From CAIJMU01 sp035530275 (GTDB taxonomy: Bacteria; Spirochaetota; Spirochaetia; Treponematales; Rectinemataceae), in the NCBI GenBank assembly GCA_035530275.1, contig DATKVC010000006.1, forward strand, positions 81,564 through 145,563: 64,000 nt of DNA. The letters are read 5' to 3'. The notes below the pieces were generated by a model. It did not search any database. It had not been told where the DNA came from and was given only the letters and a program-made list of their open reading frames with translations. Both the position numbers and the translations under genes were made by a program. The first letter of the stretch is position 1. The number at the start of each line of letters is the position of its first letter. This document shows, in pieces, positions 16,682 to 24,848 of this stretch.

Positions 16682-17746
16682 GTGTCCAACCTTCAATCCG
16701 TGGAATCGAAGGACTTCCGTTTTCTGGAAGCCCTCTGTTCCACGTATAGTCCCGGCGGCGACGAAGCCTGCCTCCTCCCCCTGCTGTTGCCCGAACTCGA
16801 GGCGATGGGTGCGACTATCCATCGCCAAGAAGTAGGAGGCGGCAGGCCCAACATCCTCGCCGTCTGGGGCAAACCGCGCATTCTCTTCAACACGCATCTC
16901 GACGTGGTGCCGCCTCGCATTCCCGTCACCGTCGAGGGCGGGCGGCTGCGTGGTCGCGGCGCCTGCGACGCCAAGGGCCAGATCGTCGCCCAGCTCGCGG
17001 CCGTCCGGCGACTCCTCGCGGAGGGCCGGAGCGATCTAGCCTGGCTCGGCGTGTGCGGCGAGGAAAGCGATTCGGCCGGGGCCGTCAAGGCCCTCGAATT
17101 GCGCGATCGCCTGGATGGTCTCCGCGCCGTGATCGTCGGGGAACCGACGGGCAACCGTCTCGCCGCAGGCCAAAAGGGCTTCGTCCGGCTCCGCCTTTCC
17201 TGCGAAGGCAAGACAGCCCACGGGGGCCTGCCCGAACTCGGTCGCAACGCCATCCTCGAACTCATGGACTGGATCGATCGCCTACGCAAGATCGAAGCGA
17301 CCGTCCACCCCAGTCTCGGCGCAGAGGTCTGGAATCTCGGCATCATTTCGGGAGGAAGGGCCGCCAATGTCGTGGCGGACCATGCCGAGGCCGAGCTCAC
17401 CCTGCGAGTCGTGCCGGGGGGTACCCTGTACGAATCCTTGCGAGCCGTCCGTCCGCCGGGAGGAGCCATCGAGGAACTCGTAAAGGATCCCTGGGATGCC
17501 TTCGCGACCCCTCCCGGCTTTCCCTCCGGGCCCGTACCCTTCGGTTCGGACCTACCCATGCTTCGCGCCCTCGCCCCCGGCGGCGACGCGATTCTCTGCG
17601 GGCCGGGAGAGCCTTCGGCAGCCCACACCCCCGACGAATCACTGACCATCGACGAGCTCGCCTCCGGTATCGACCTCTTCGCGAGGCTGGGCGCCCTCTA
17701 TCTCGAACCCGCGCGAGGGCCCGGTCCCTTCGGCCCTGCGGCTTAA
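16682..17746 (+). CDS. M20 metallopeptidase, probable succinyl-diaminopimelate desuccinylase (DapE/LysK-like)
   Basis: A 354-residue zinc amidohydrolase. Metal and catalytic motifs: FNTHLDVVPPRIP (first His and Asp), RGRGACDAKGQIVAQLAA (bridging Asp) and GVCGEESDSAGA (catalytic Glu pair). The dimerisation domain follows (CEGKTAHGGLPELGRNAI). The GTG at 16682 was chosen because GGAGG ends six bases before it and homology starts there. As first gene of a riboswitch-controlled operon with asd, dapB and dapD, removal of succinate from N-succinyl-LL-DAP is the natural role. The sequence itself also resembles LysK/ArgE deacylases. Confidence 0.82.
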   Translation: MSNLQSVESKDFRFLEALCSTYSPGGDEACLLPLLLPELEAMGATIHRQEVGGGRPNILAVWGKPRILFNTHLDVVPPRIPVTVEGGRLRGRGACDAKGQIVAQLAAVRRLLAEGRSDLAWLGVCGEESDSAGAVKALELRDRLDGLRAVIVGEPTGNRLAAGQKGFVRLRLSCEGKTAHGGLPELGRNAILELMDWIDRLRKIEATVHPSLGAEVWNLGIISGGRAANVVADHAEAELTLRVVPGGTLYESLRAVRPPGGAIEELVKDPWDAFATPPGFPSGPVPFGSDLPMLRALAPGGDAILCGPGEPSAAHTPDESLTIDELASGIDLFARLGALYLEPARGPGPFGPAA

Positions 17747-17757
17747 TTGGAGTTGTC

Positions 17758-18807
17758 ATGAATCGCATTCCCGTCACCGTTCTCGGCGCCACCGGCGTCG
17801 TCGGCCAGCGCTTCGTCAGGCGCCTTGCCAACCACCCCGTCTTCAAGGTCGCCTGCCTCGCCGCCAGCGAGCGCTCGGTCGGCAAGAAGTATTCGAAGGC
17901 CTGCGACTGGCGTCTCCCCGGCGAACCCTTCGCCGGCCTCGGCGACATGATCCTCGAGCCCTGCGAGCCCGACCGGGCATTGTCGCAATTAGTCTTTTCG
18001 GCCCTCGACACGGCGCCCGCCCGCGAGATCGAGCCCCTCTTCGCCGCCGCGGGGGCCCTCGTCTTCTCCAACGCCTCCACCTTCCGCATGGATGAGGACG
18101 TTCCCCTCCTCGTGCCCGAGCTCAACTCCGCCCACCTCGGCCTCCTCGAGGTGCAGAGGCGCAAGCGCGGCTGGAAGGGCGGCATCGTCTGCAACCCCAA
18201 CTGCACGACCACCGTCCTGGTCGGCGCCCTCGGCCCCCTCCATCGCGCCTTCGGCGCCGAGGCGGTGCTGGCCGTGAGCATGCAGGCCCTGAGCGGCGCG
18301 GGCTATCCGGGCGTCGCGAGCCTCGACGCGCTCGGCAACGTCATTCCCCTCATCCGCGGCGAGGAGGACAAGGTCGAAACCGAAGCCCGCAAGATCCTCG
18401 GCAGCTTCGACGGCGAACGCATCGTGGAAGCGCCGATCTCCATCTCCGCGGCCTGCAACCGCGTGCCCGTCGTCGACGGCCATACGATCGCCGCCAGCAT
18501 CAGGCTCCACGGGAATCCCCATCCGGCCGACATCATCGCCGCTCTCGACGCCTTCGTGCCCGACACCGAGGGTCTCGAGCTCCGTTCCGCCCCCGAAAGG
18601 TTCGTCGCCGTCCGCCACGAGGCCGACAGGCCCCAACCCCTCCGCGACGTCGAGGAGGACGGAGGCATGCGCATCCAGGTCGGCCGTGTCAGACACTGTT
18701 CCCTTCTCGGCTCGAAGATGGTCATACTGGGACATAACACCGAGCGCGGCGCCGCGGGCGGTTCGCTGCTCAACGCGGAGATCGCCGCCGCTCGCGGCAT
18801 TCTGTGA
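17758..18807 (+). CDS. asd: Aspartate-semialdehyde dehydrogenase
   Basis: A 349-residue NADP enzyme making aspartate-semialdehyde, the shared precursor of lysine, methionine and threonine. It has the nucleotide loop VLGATGVVGQRFVRRL, the nucleophile cysteine in CNPNCTTTVLVGAL and the QALSGAGYPG segment typical of the archaeal/fungal-type Asd branch. The ATG at 17758 lies 11 bases after the peptidase stop; the reading frame is open upstream but that part is the shadow of the peptidase gene. Confidence 0.94.
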   Translation: MNRIPVTVLGATGVVGQRFVRRLANHPVFKVACLAASERSVGKKYSKACDWRLPGEPFAGLGDMILEPCEPDRALSQLVFSALDTAPAREIEPLFAAAGALVFSNASTFRMDEDVPLLVPELNSAHLGLLEVQRRKRGWKGGIVCNPNCTTTVLVGALGPLHRAFGAEAVLAVSMQALSGAGYPGVASLDALGNVIPLIRGEEDKVETEARKILGSFDGERIVEAPISISAACNRVPVVDGHTIAASIRLHGNPHPADIIAALDAFVPDTEGLELRSAPERFVAVRHEADRPQPLRDVEEDGGMRIQVGRVRHCSLLGSKMVILGHNTERGAAGGSLLNAEIAAARGIL

Positions 18808-18880
18808 GGAAGATCGAAGTCGTTGCTGCGTTCCCGGCGCCCATTCGCGCCGTCGTCCCCCGGGGACGGAAGGAGAAGCC

Positions 18881-19654
18881 ATGAAGATCGGTGTGTTCGG
18901 GGCGGGCCGCCTCGGTTCGGCCGTGATGACGGCGGCGAAAGCCGCGGGTCATGAGATCGTCTGGGCCCTCGAGGGTCCGGGCGATCCTCCTTCGCCGCCC
19001 GACATCGCCCTCGACGCGAGTCACGCCTCGGGAGTCGCCGCGCATATAGCCTGGGCCCGCAGGGTCGGCCGCCCGATCGTCATAGGTACGACGGGTTGGG
19101 ACAAGGGCCTCCTCGAAGGGGCATCTGGCTGGGGAATCGGCGTGATGGTGTCGCCCAACTTCAGCCTCGGTATCGCCTTCATGCGCCGGGCCGCCCTGGC
19201 CCTCGGCCGCTTCGCCGCCCTCAACGCCGGCGCAGGCGACAAGGCCGGCAGCGTCGGCCATGCCGACGAGGGCGTCGATCTCGCCATCCTCGAGCGCCAC
19301 CACAACAAGAAGGCCGACGCCCCGAGCGGCACGGCCAAACTCCTCGCCGACGCCCTGGTCGAGGGCGACCGCGCCGGGGGCGGCTCCTTCGACGGTTGGT
19401 CTACGGGAGCGGCCCAGAGCGGCAAGGTGAACATGGCGAGCATTCGCGCCGGCGACGAGGTGGGCTACCACGAAATGCGCTACGAATCGGCGGCTGAAAC
19501 GATAGTCTTTTCCCACGACGCCCATTCGCGCGCGGTCTTCGCGACGGGCGCCGTCCGCGCTCTCGAGTGGATGGTCGGGAAGAAAGGTCTTTATAGTTTC
19601 GATGATTTCGCCGCCTCCCTCATCGATCCGCTATTCGCGAAGGTCCCTTCATGA
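18881..19654 (+). CDS. dapB: 4-hydroxy-tetrahydrodipicolinate reductase
   Basis: A 257-residue enzyme of the DAP pathway. N-terminal NAD(P) loop GVFGAGRLGSAVM, then VIGTTGWDKG and the diagnostic active-site motif ERHHNKKADAPSGTAKLLAD. The ATG at 18881 has AAGGAG eight bases upstream. It ends with a four-base overlap with dapD. No dapA (the preceding step) is in the operon, so that gene must be elsewhere. Confidence 0.94.
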   Translation: MKIGVFGAGRLGSAVMTAAKAAGHEIVWALEGPGDPPSPPDIALDASHASGVAAHIAWARRVGRPIVIGTTGWDKGLLEGASGWGIGVMVSPNFSLGIAFMRRAALALGRFAALNAGAGDKAGSVGHADEGVDLAILERHHNKKADAPSGTAKLLADALVEGDRAGGGSFDGWSTGAAQSGKVNMASIRAGDEVGYHEMRYESAAETIVFSHDAHSRAVFATGAVRALEWMVGKKGLYSFDDFAASLIDPLFAKVPS

Positions 19655-20487
19655 GCGCCAAGGATCGGCCCATGACGGCCGCGGAATTGGCCCGCTTCTT
19701 CTCGCGGCCGATGGAGGACATCCTGGCCGACGGGGCCCTCATACAGGCCCTTCCGGCCCTCCTGTCGGCTCTCGAAGCCGGGTCGGTGCGCGCCGCCGAA
19801 AGGGCCCCGGACGGAAGCTGGAACGCGATCGTCTGGGTCAAGACCGGCATCCTCGCCGGTTTCCGCTCGACGGCGATCGTGCCCTTCGCCGAATGGCCGG
19901 GCGGCGCCGCCGACAAGTCGGCCTTTCCCCCGCGGCATCTCGCGCCGATCGACGAGGTGCGGATGGTGCCGGGGGGCTCCTCCGTGCGCAGCGGCGTGAG
20001 GCTGGGCAAGGGCGTCGTGATCATGCCGCCCGCCTACATCAACGTCGGCGCCTGGGTCGGCGAGGGAACCATGGTCGACAGCCACGCCCTCGTCGGTTCC
20101 TGCGCGCAGGTGGGCTCCAAGGTGCATCTTTCGGCCGGAGCACAGATCGGCGGCGTCCTCGAGCCGGCGGGCGCGAGGCCCGTGGTCGTCGAGGACGGCG
20201 CCTTCATCGGCGCCCTCTGCGGCCTCGTCGAAGGCGTCATCGTCCGCTCGCGTGCCGTTCTCGCCCCGGGCACCATCCTGAGCGCCTCGACGACGATCTA
20301 CGACCTCGTCAAGGGTGTCGAGCTCCGTGGCGAGGTGCCGTCTGGGGCGGTCGTCGTGCCCGGGTCACGGCCTGCCAAGGGAAATTTCGCCATTAAAAGG
20401 GGTATTTCCCTTTACGCGCCCTGCATCGTAAAGTACCGCGACGAGGGCACCGACGCGGCGACGGTCCTCGAGGAGGCCCTGCGTTGA
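19651..20487 (+). CDS. dapD: Tetrahydrodipicolinate N-succinyltransferase
   Basis: A 278-residue DapD with an N-terminal helical domain and a left-handed beta-helix: VRSGVRLGKGVVIMPPAYIN, GAWVGEGTMVDSHALVGSCA and HLSAGAQIGGVLEPAGARPV. The length is normal. It uses succinyl-CoA, which commits this organism to the succinylase branch and fits the M20 desuccinylase at the head of the operon. It overlaps dapB by four bases and the PLP decarboxylase start by four. Confidence 0.95.
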   Translation: MSAKDRPMTAAELARFFSRPMEDILADGALIQALPALLSALEAGSVRAAERAPDGSWNAIVWVKTGILAGFRSTAIVPFAEWPGGAADKSAFPPRHLAPIDEVRMVPGGSSVRSGVRLGKGVVIMPPAYINVGAWVGEGTMVDSHALVGSCAQVGSKVHLSAGAQIGGVLEPAGARPVVVEDGAFIGALCGLVEGVIVRSRAVLAPGTILSASTTIYDLVKGVELRGEVPSGAVVVPGSRPAKGNFAIKRGISLYAPCIVKYRDEGTDAATVLEEALR

Positions 20488-21671
20488 GTCTTTCGCGCGA
20501 CCAGCTTTTCGCGCTTTCCGATGAGGAAGCCCTGTCCCTCGCCGAGGAGCGGGGCACTCCCTGTTTCGTCTATCGCGTCGATCGGGCCTCCGCGCGCTTC
20601 AAGGCTCTCAAGGCAGTCCTGCCTAAGCGCGCGAGGCTCGCCTACGCTGTCAAGGCCAACCCGCATCACAACCTGATCGCGGCCTTCGCCCGCGAAGGCG
20701 CCTATTTCGATTGCGCCTCCGACGGCGAGCTGTCGCGGGTGCGCGCCGCCGGACTTCCGGGGTCACGCATCCTCTTCGCCGGCCCCGGCAAGAGCGCCAA
20801 CGAAATCAGGTTGGCCATCGGCCTCGGCGCTCGCATCCAGGCCGACGGCATTGAGGACCTCGAACGCATCGACGCCGCCTTGTCGAGGATGCCGGGAGCC
20901 CAGCTTCCCCTGGCCGTCAGCCTCCGCGTCCATCCTGGCGAGGGCTCCGGCGTCACCGAGTCGAATCGCATCATCGGCGGGGCCGGCCCCTCGGCCTTCG
21001 GCGTCGACGAGGAGGATCTCTCCTCCTTCCTCCGCGAGGCGCGCCGCTTCGAGAGCGTGAGGATCGCGGGCCTCCAAGTCTTCGCCGCGAGCAACGAGCT
21101 GGACGCAGATCGCCTCCTGGACAACCACCGCGCAGCCTTCGCCATAGCCGAGCGCATGACGCGAGACGAGGACCTGACCCTCGATCTCGTCGATCTCGGC
21201 GGCGGTCTCGGAATCCCTTATAGTTACGATGAAACAGAACTCGACATCGCCGCCCTCGGCAAGGGCCTCGAAAAACTCCTCCGCTTGAACGATTGGTACG
21301 AAGGTGAACTCGTCGTCGAGCCGGGCCGCTGGCTCGTCGGACCCATCGGCGTCTACCTCGGGCGCGTCCTCCGCGCCAAGCGCAGCCGCGGCGTCGATTT
21401 CGCCATTCTCGAAGGCGGCGTCAACCATCTCCTCAGGCCCGCCCTGACCGGCCAAGCCTTTCCGGCCGCGGCACCTGGAGTTTCGGGCGAGCCTATCGCC
21501 CAGACCCTCGCCGGCCCCCTCTGCACTTCCCTGGATCGCCTCGGCGACGCGCAGCTGCCCAAACTCAAGGCCGGCGACCTCGTGATGTTAGGGCAGGCCG
21601 GGGCCTATGGCTACACCGAGGCGATGACGCATTTTCTGAGCCACGAGCCCGCGGCGGAGATCTGCCTGTAG
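20484..21671 (+). CDS. Fold-III PLP decarboxylase, in the LysA position but with BtrK-like motifs
   Basis: A 395-residue alanine-racemase-fold decarboxylase. The PLP lysine is in YAVKANPHHNLI, the phosphate loop in DLGGGLGIPY and the C-terminal motif is GPLCTSLDRLG. By context, as last gene of the lysine operon and coupled to dapD through a TTGA overlap (TTG start, GAGGAGG upstream), it should be diaminopimelate decarboxylase. However, LysA normally has Cys-Glu-Ser (GPxCESxD) where this protein has Cys-Thr-Ser. Its substrate loop (GSGVTESNRIIGGAGPSAFG) also looks like BtrK-type glutamyl/amino-acid decarboxylases rather than the YISTG..KFG of LysA. The call is therefore decarboxylase with certainty, LysA only as likely. 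Confidence 0.75.
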   Translation: MSLSRDQLFALSDEEALSLAEERGTPCFVYRVDRASARFKALKAVLPKRARLAYAVKANPHHNLIAAFAREGAYFDCASDGELSRVRAAGLPGSRILFAGPGKSANEIRLAIGLGARIQADGIEDLERIDAALSRMPGAQLPLAVSLRVHPGEGSGVTESNRIIGGAGPSAFGVDEEDLSSFLREARRFESVRIAGLQVFAASNELDADRLLDNHRAAFAIAERMTRDEDLTLDLVDLGGGLGIPYSYDETELDIAALGKGLEKLLRLNDWYEGELVVEPGRWLVGPIGVYLGRVLRAKRSRGVDFAILEGGVNHLLRPALTGQAFPAAAPGVSGEPIAQTLAGPLCTSLDRLGDAQLPKLKAGDLVMLGQAGAYGYTEAMTHFLSHEPAAEICL

Positions 21672-21717
21672 GACGAACCTTCCCTGCGCATTTGCGAAGC
21701 GCCGGCCTTCCGCGCAC

Positions 21718-22269
21718 TCATTCTCCGGTCAGCTCATTCGGAACATACCACCAGCGGTCGCCGTGCGGCTTATCGTACGCGGCCATCGAAGCTTTCCTAT
21801 TCCCCGCCACGAAATCGATCACATCGAGGGCGATCTTGTCGGGAGCAGCGCCGATGAGAAGACTCGCGGTCGCATCGTAGAGGACGAGGGTCGGGCTGCT
21901 TTGCAGCTTCGCCAAGGCCGCCCTGCAGCTTTCATAGGTTTCGGCCGACGCGACGATGCAGATCTGATCCTTGGCCACGATATTGTTGTCCAGGTAATTC
22001 TGCAGAGCGATTTGGGCGGGATCGTCGTCGCCGACTTTGATTATCTGGGAATGGGCGTACGCCGCCATCGCCTTCGCCGTCTCGCAGAGGCATTGCTGCT
22101 TCGAGCTATTCACTTCGACGAAAAGAATCGACTGACCAGTGCCCCCAAAATCCATCACAATTGTGGGAAATTGGGCTTTTGAATGGGCCGAATACGCCCC
22201 TTCGATATTGTCAGCCACCCCCGCAGACGCGAAAAGAAAAGTCGCAAGCATCCAGGCAATCAATTTCAT
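21718..22269 (-). CDS. Secreted hypothetical protein
   Basis: A 183-residue protein beginning MKLIAWMLATFLFASAGVAD, a clear signal peptide, with a GGGAGGAAAC site before the ATG at 22269. The mature part has four cysteines in two pairs (QQCLCETAK and QICIVASAETYESC) that could form disulfides in the periplasm, and a conserved-looking end (DRWWYVPNELTGE). No domain was recognised. It is convergent with the lysine operon and divergent from the BTAD regulator. Confidence 0.65.
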   Translation of the reverse strand: MKLIAWMLATFLFASAGVADNIEGAYSAHSKAQFPTIVMDFGGTGQSILFVEVNSSKQQCLCETAKAMAAYAHSQIIKVGDDDPAQIALQNYLDNNIVAKDQICIVASAETYESCRAALAKLQSSPTLVLYDATASLLIGAAPDKIALDVIDFVAGNRKASMAAYDKPHGDRWWYVPNELTGE

Positions 22270-22604
22270 GTTTCCTCCCTCGTGGCGCATTGGCCACGAA
22301 GGAAGACTAAACGTGTCGCCACGACAACTCCGGCTCAAACTTGCCGCGCCCGAGTGTCGGCAATGTCTCCGCTACGATATTGGTTGATGCCAGGAAAGGC
22401 CCCATTTAATGTCGAGATTGTTACTGTAACAAGATACAGAACTGTCTGACATCGGACAAAATCGGTCCAGGATCGTCTCGCAAGCATCTCCAATCTGTGA
22501 CAATTGCGTCGCGGCGACTTCTCGCATGCGAAATAATGGCAATTTCCTTGAATAGCAGTCTGCAATAGCGAAAAATTGTGAGGTTAGGATAACAGGAGCG
22601 CGGC
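22270..22604. other. Divergent intergenic region with a small dyad
   Basis: 335 bases between two divergent starts, noticeably more AT-rich than its surroundings. It holds a 15-base dyad TTGTTA-CTG-TAACAA at 22418-22432, a plausible operator. No RNA gene or further reading frame with support was seen. Confidence 0.4.
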
Positions 22605-23342
22605 ATGATATTACAAATACGCTTACTGGGATCTCCGGAGTTCTTTCTCGATAGCGCCCCATTCCATCTCGCCCGACGGAAGACCACGGCGCTCCTCGCC
22701 TATCTCGCGGACAAGGACAGCCCCGTAGCAGCCAACTCAGCCGCGGGTCTCCTTTGGCCCGAGTTCGCCCCAGATAGGGCCCGAGCCAGCCTTCGCCATG
22801 CCATCTCCGACGCAGCCGCGGCCGCCGGCCTCCCTATCGTCGAACGCTCCGGCCGCAATATCAGATTCAATTCCCAGACTGTAATCGAAAGCGATGTCGG
22901 GCTCTTCCGTAAGACCGCCGCAGAAGGGCTCATGACGGGAGACGAACTGATGCTTGCGAAGGCCGCGACTCTTTACCGAGGCAATTTCCTCGAAGGCTTC
23001 TATCTCGACGACGCCCTTATGTTCGAGGACTGGCAATTGCTCGAGGCGGAAAACCTGAAAAGCCAGGCGACCGAAGTATTGAGCCGTCTCGCCGAGAGCA
23101 ACCTTGCCTCGGGGCTCGTCGTAAAGGCTGAAAATTGGGCGCGCCGCCTCTCCGAAATCAGCCCGCTGTGCGGCGCGGCCCATCGTATCCTGATGGAGCT
23201 CTCGATAGCCAGGGGAGACATCGCCGACGCCCTCAATCGCTATTCGATGTATGCAAAGATCCTCTCCCGGGAACTCGGCATCAAGCCCGATATCCGCATC
23301 GAGGAGATCCGCGCCAAGATCGAACGGCACGGAAACGCGTAG
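22605..23342 (+). CDS. Stand-alone BTAD (SARP-like) transcriptional regulator
   Basis: A 245-residue protein with an OmpR-like winged-helix start (ILQIRLLGSPEFFLDSAPF, RRKTTALLAYLADK, DRARASLRHAISD) and the bacterial transcriptional activator domain with TPR helices (YRGNFLEGFYLDDALMFEDW, ending ALNRYSMYAKILSRELGIKP). This is the N-terminal half of SARP/AfsR regulators without any NB-ARC ATPase or enzyme part. An ATG with AGGAG upstream opens the gene. Targets are unknown; the divergent secreted protein is a candidate. Confidence 0.82.
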   Translation: MILQIRLLGSPEFFLDSAPFHLARRKTTALLAYLADKDSPVAANSAAGLLWPEFAPDRARASLRHAISDAAAAAGLPIVERSGRNIRFNSQTVIESDVGLFRKTAAEGLMTGDELMLAKAATLYRGNFLEGFYLDDALMFEDWQLLEAENLKSQATEVLSRLAESNLASGLVVKAENWARRLSEISPLCGAAHRILMELSIARGDIADALNRYSMYAKILSRELGIKPDIRIEEIRAKIERHGNA

Positions 23343-23352
23343 GCGCCGCCCC

Positions 23353-24840
23353 TCAGCCGGGCAACATGCTCTCTCCCATCAAATGAAGGTCGACGGCTCG
23401 CGCCGCCAGTCTTCCCTCCCGAATGGCCCAGACGACGAGGCTCTGTCCGCGGCGCATGTCGCCGGCCGCAAAGACTCCCTCCACATTCGTCTTGAAGGCG
23501 GAGAAATCCGCCGCGGCGTTGCCACGGCCGTCCTTGGCGACTCCGAAGGCCGACAATGCGCCTTCCTCGGGGCCGAGGAAGCCCATCGCGAGGAGGACGA
23601 GATCGGCCTCGATGACGCGTTCGCTGCCCTTCTTCTCAACTGGTACGACTCTTCCGGCCTTGTCGGCCTTCCAGTCCACCTCGACGATTCGGAGTCCGCT
23701 TACCTGCCCCCCCGTCCCGAGTACTTCCTTGACGGTGACGCACCAGAGCCGGGGATCGGCGCCCTGGAGGATGATCGCCTCCTCCTGTCCGTAATCCGTC
23801 TTGATAGTCCTGGGCCAACGCGGCCATGGATTGTTCGGGGGCCGCGAATCGGCGGGCCTCGGGAGGATTTCGAGCTGGGTCACGCTCTTGGCGCCCTGAC
23901 GGATGGCCGTGCCTACGCAGTCCGTGCCCGTGTCCCCGCCGCCCACGATGACGACGCGTTTGCCCCAGGCCTGGATGAAATTGCCGTCGCGCTGGCCCGA
24001 GTCGAGAAGGCTCTTGGTGCTCCTAGAGAGATAGTCCATCGCGAAATGGACGCCTGCGAGCTCTCGGCCAGGCACCTCCAGATCGCGCGGTTTCTTCGCG
24101 CCGCAGGCGAGAACGACAGCGTCGAAATCGGCCTTGAGCCTGGCCGCCTCGGCCTCGCCCTCGATGTTCCTGCCCGTTTCGAAGGAGATGCCGGCATGGC
24201 GCATCAGGGCGACGCGTCGCTCCACGAGGCTCTTGTCGAGCTTCATGTTCGGAATGCCGTACATGAGGAGGCCGCCGGGGCGGTCGTCGCGTTCGTAAAC
24301 GGTGACGAGATGCCCTGCGGCGTTGAGCTGCTCGGCGCAGGCGAGGCCGGCCGGCCCCGAGCCGACGACGGCGACGCGTTTGCCCGTGCGATGCGAAGGA
24401 GCCTCGAGGGCGGGGACAGCCTCTTCGGCGGCTCGCTCCGCTATCTCGTATTCGTTCTGCTTGATCGTGATGGGCGGGTCGCCGAGACCAGTCGTGCATG
24501 AACCTTCACAGGGAGCGGGGCATACCCTTCCGGTGAACTCGGGGAAATTGTTCGTGAGCGCCAGGCGTTTCGCCGCCTCCCCCCACATCCCCCGATACGC
24601 GAGGTCGTTCCATTCGGGGATGAGATTGTGCAGGGGGCAGCCGGAGACGGCGCCGTCATAGAGTATCCCCGACTGGCAGAAGGGCGTTCCGCAATCCATG
24701 CAGCGGGCCGCCTGCCTCCGCTTCGATTCCTCGCCCTCGAAGCGCCTGTGGAATTCCTTCCAGTTGGCGACGCGCTGCCTCGGCTCGACGTCGGCCGGAA
24801 GTTCGCGCGCATATTCCATGAATCCTGTGGGCTTGGCCAT
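23353..24840 (-). CDS. gltD: Glutamate synthase small subunit
   Basis: A 495-residue NADPH-dependent GltD. N-terminal Fe-S cysteines (AARCMDCGTPFCQSG, SGCPLHNLIPEWND, RVCPAPCEGSCTTG), FAD loop VAVVGSGPAGLACAEQL and NADPH loop VVIVGGGDTGTDCVGT are all present. It passes electrons from NADPH through FAD and Fe-S clusters to GltB. The ATG at 24840 lies eight bases after the gltB stop, so it is the second gene of the gltBD operon. The reading frame open further upstream is a shadow of gltB. Confidence 0.95.
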   Translation of the reverse strand: MAKPTGFMEYARELPADVEPRQRVANWKEFHRRFEGEESKRRQAARCMDCGTPFCQSGILYDGAVSGCPLHNLIPEWNDLAYRGMWGEAAKRLALTNNFPEFTGRVCPAPCEGSCTTGLGDPPITIKQNEYEIAERAAEEAVPALEAPSHRTGKRVAVVGSGPAGLACAEQLNAAGHLVTVYERDDRPGGLLMYGIPNMKLDKSLVERRVALMRHAGISFETGRNIEGEAEAARLKADFDAVVLACGAKKPRDLEVPGRELAGVHFAMDYLSRSTKSLLDSGQRDGNFIQAWGKRVVIVGGGDTGTDCVGTAIRQGAKSVTQLEILPRPADSRPPNNPWPRWPRTIKTDYGQEEAIILQGADPRLWCVTVKEVLGTGGQVSGLRIVEVDWKADKAGRVVPVEKKGSERVIEADLVLLAMGFLGPEEGALSAFGVAKDGRGNAAADFSAFKTNVEGVFAAGDMRRGQSLVVWAIREGRLAARAVDLHLMGESMLPG

Positions 24841-24848
24841 AACCGCTC

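Noticed and set aside
17053..17757. Long N-terminal extension of asd
   Set aside because: It is an Arg/Pro-rich out-of-frame reading of the M20 peptidase gene; asd homology begins at the ATG at 17758.
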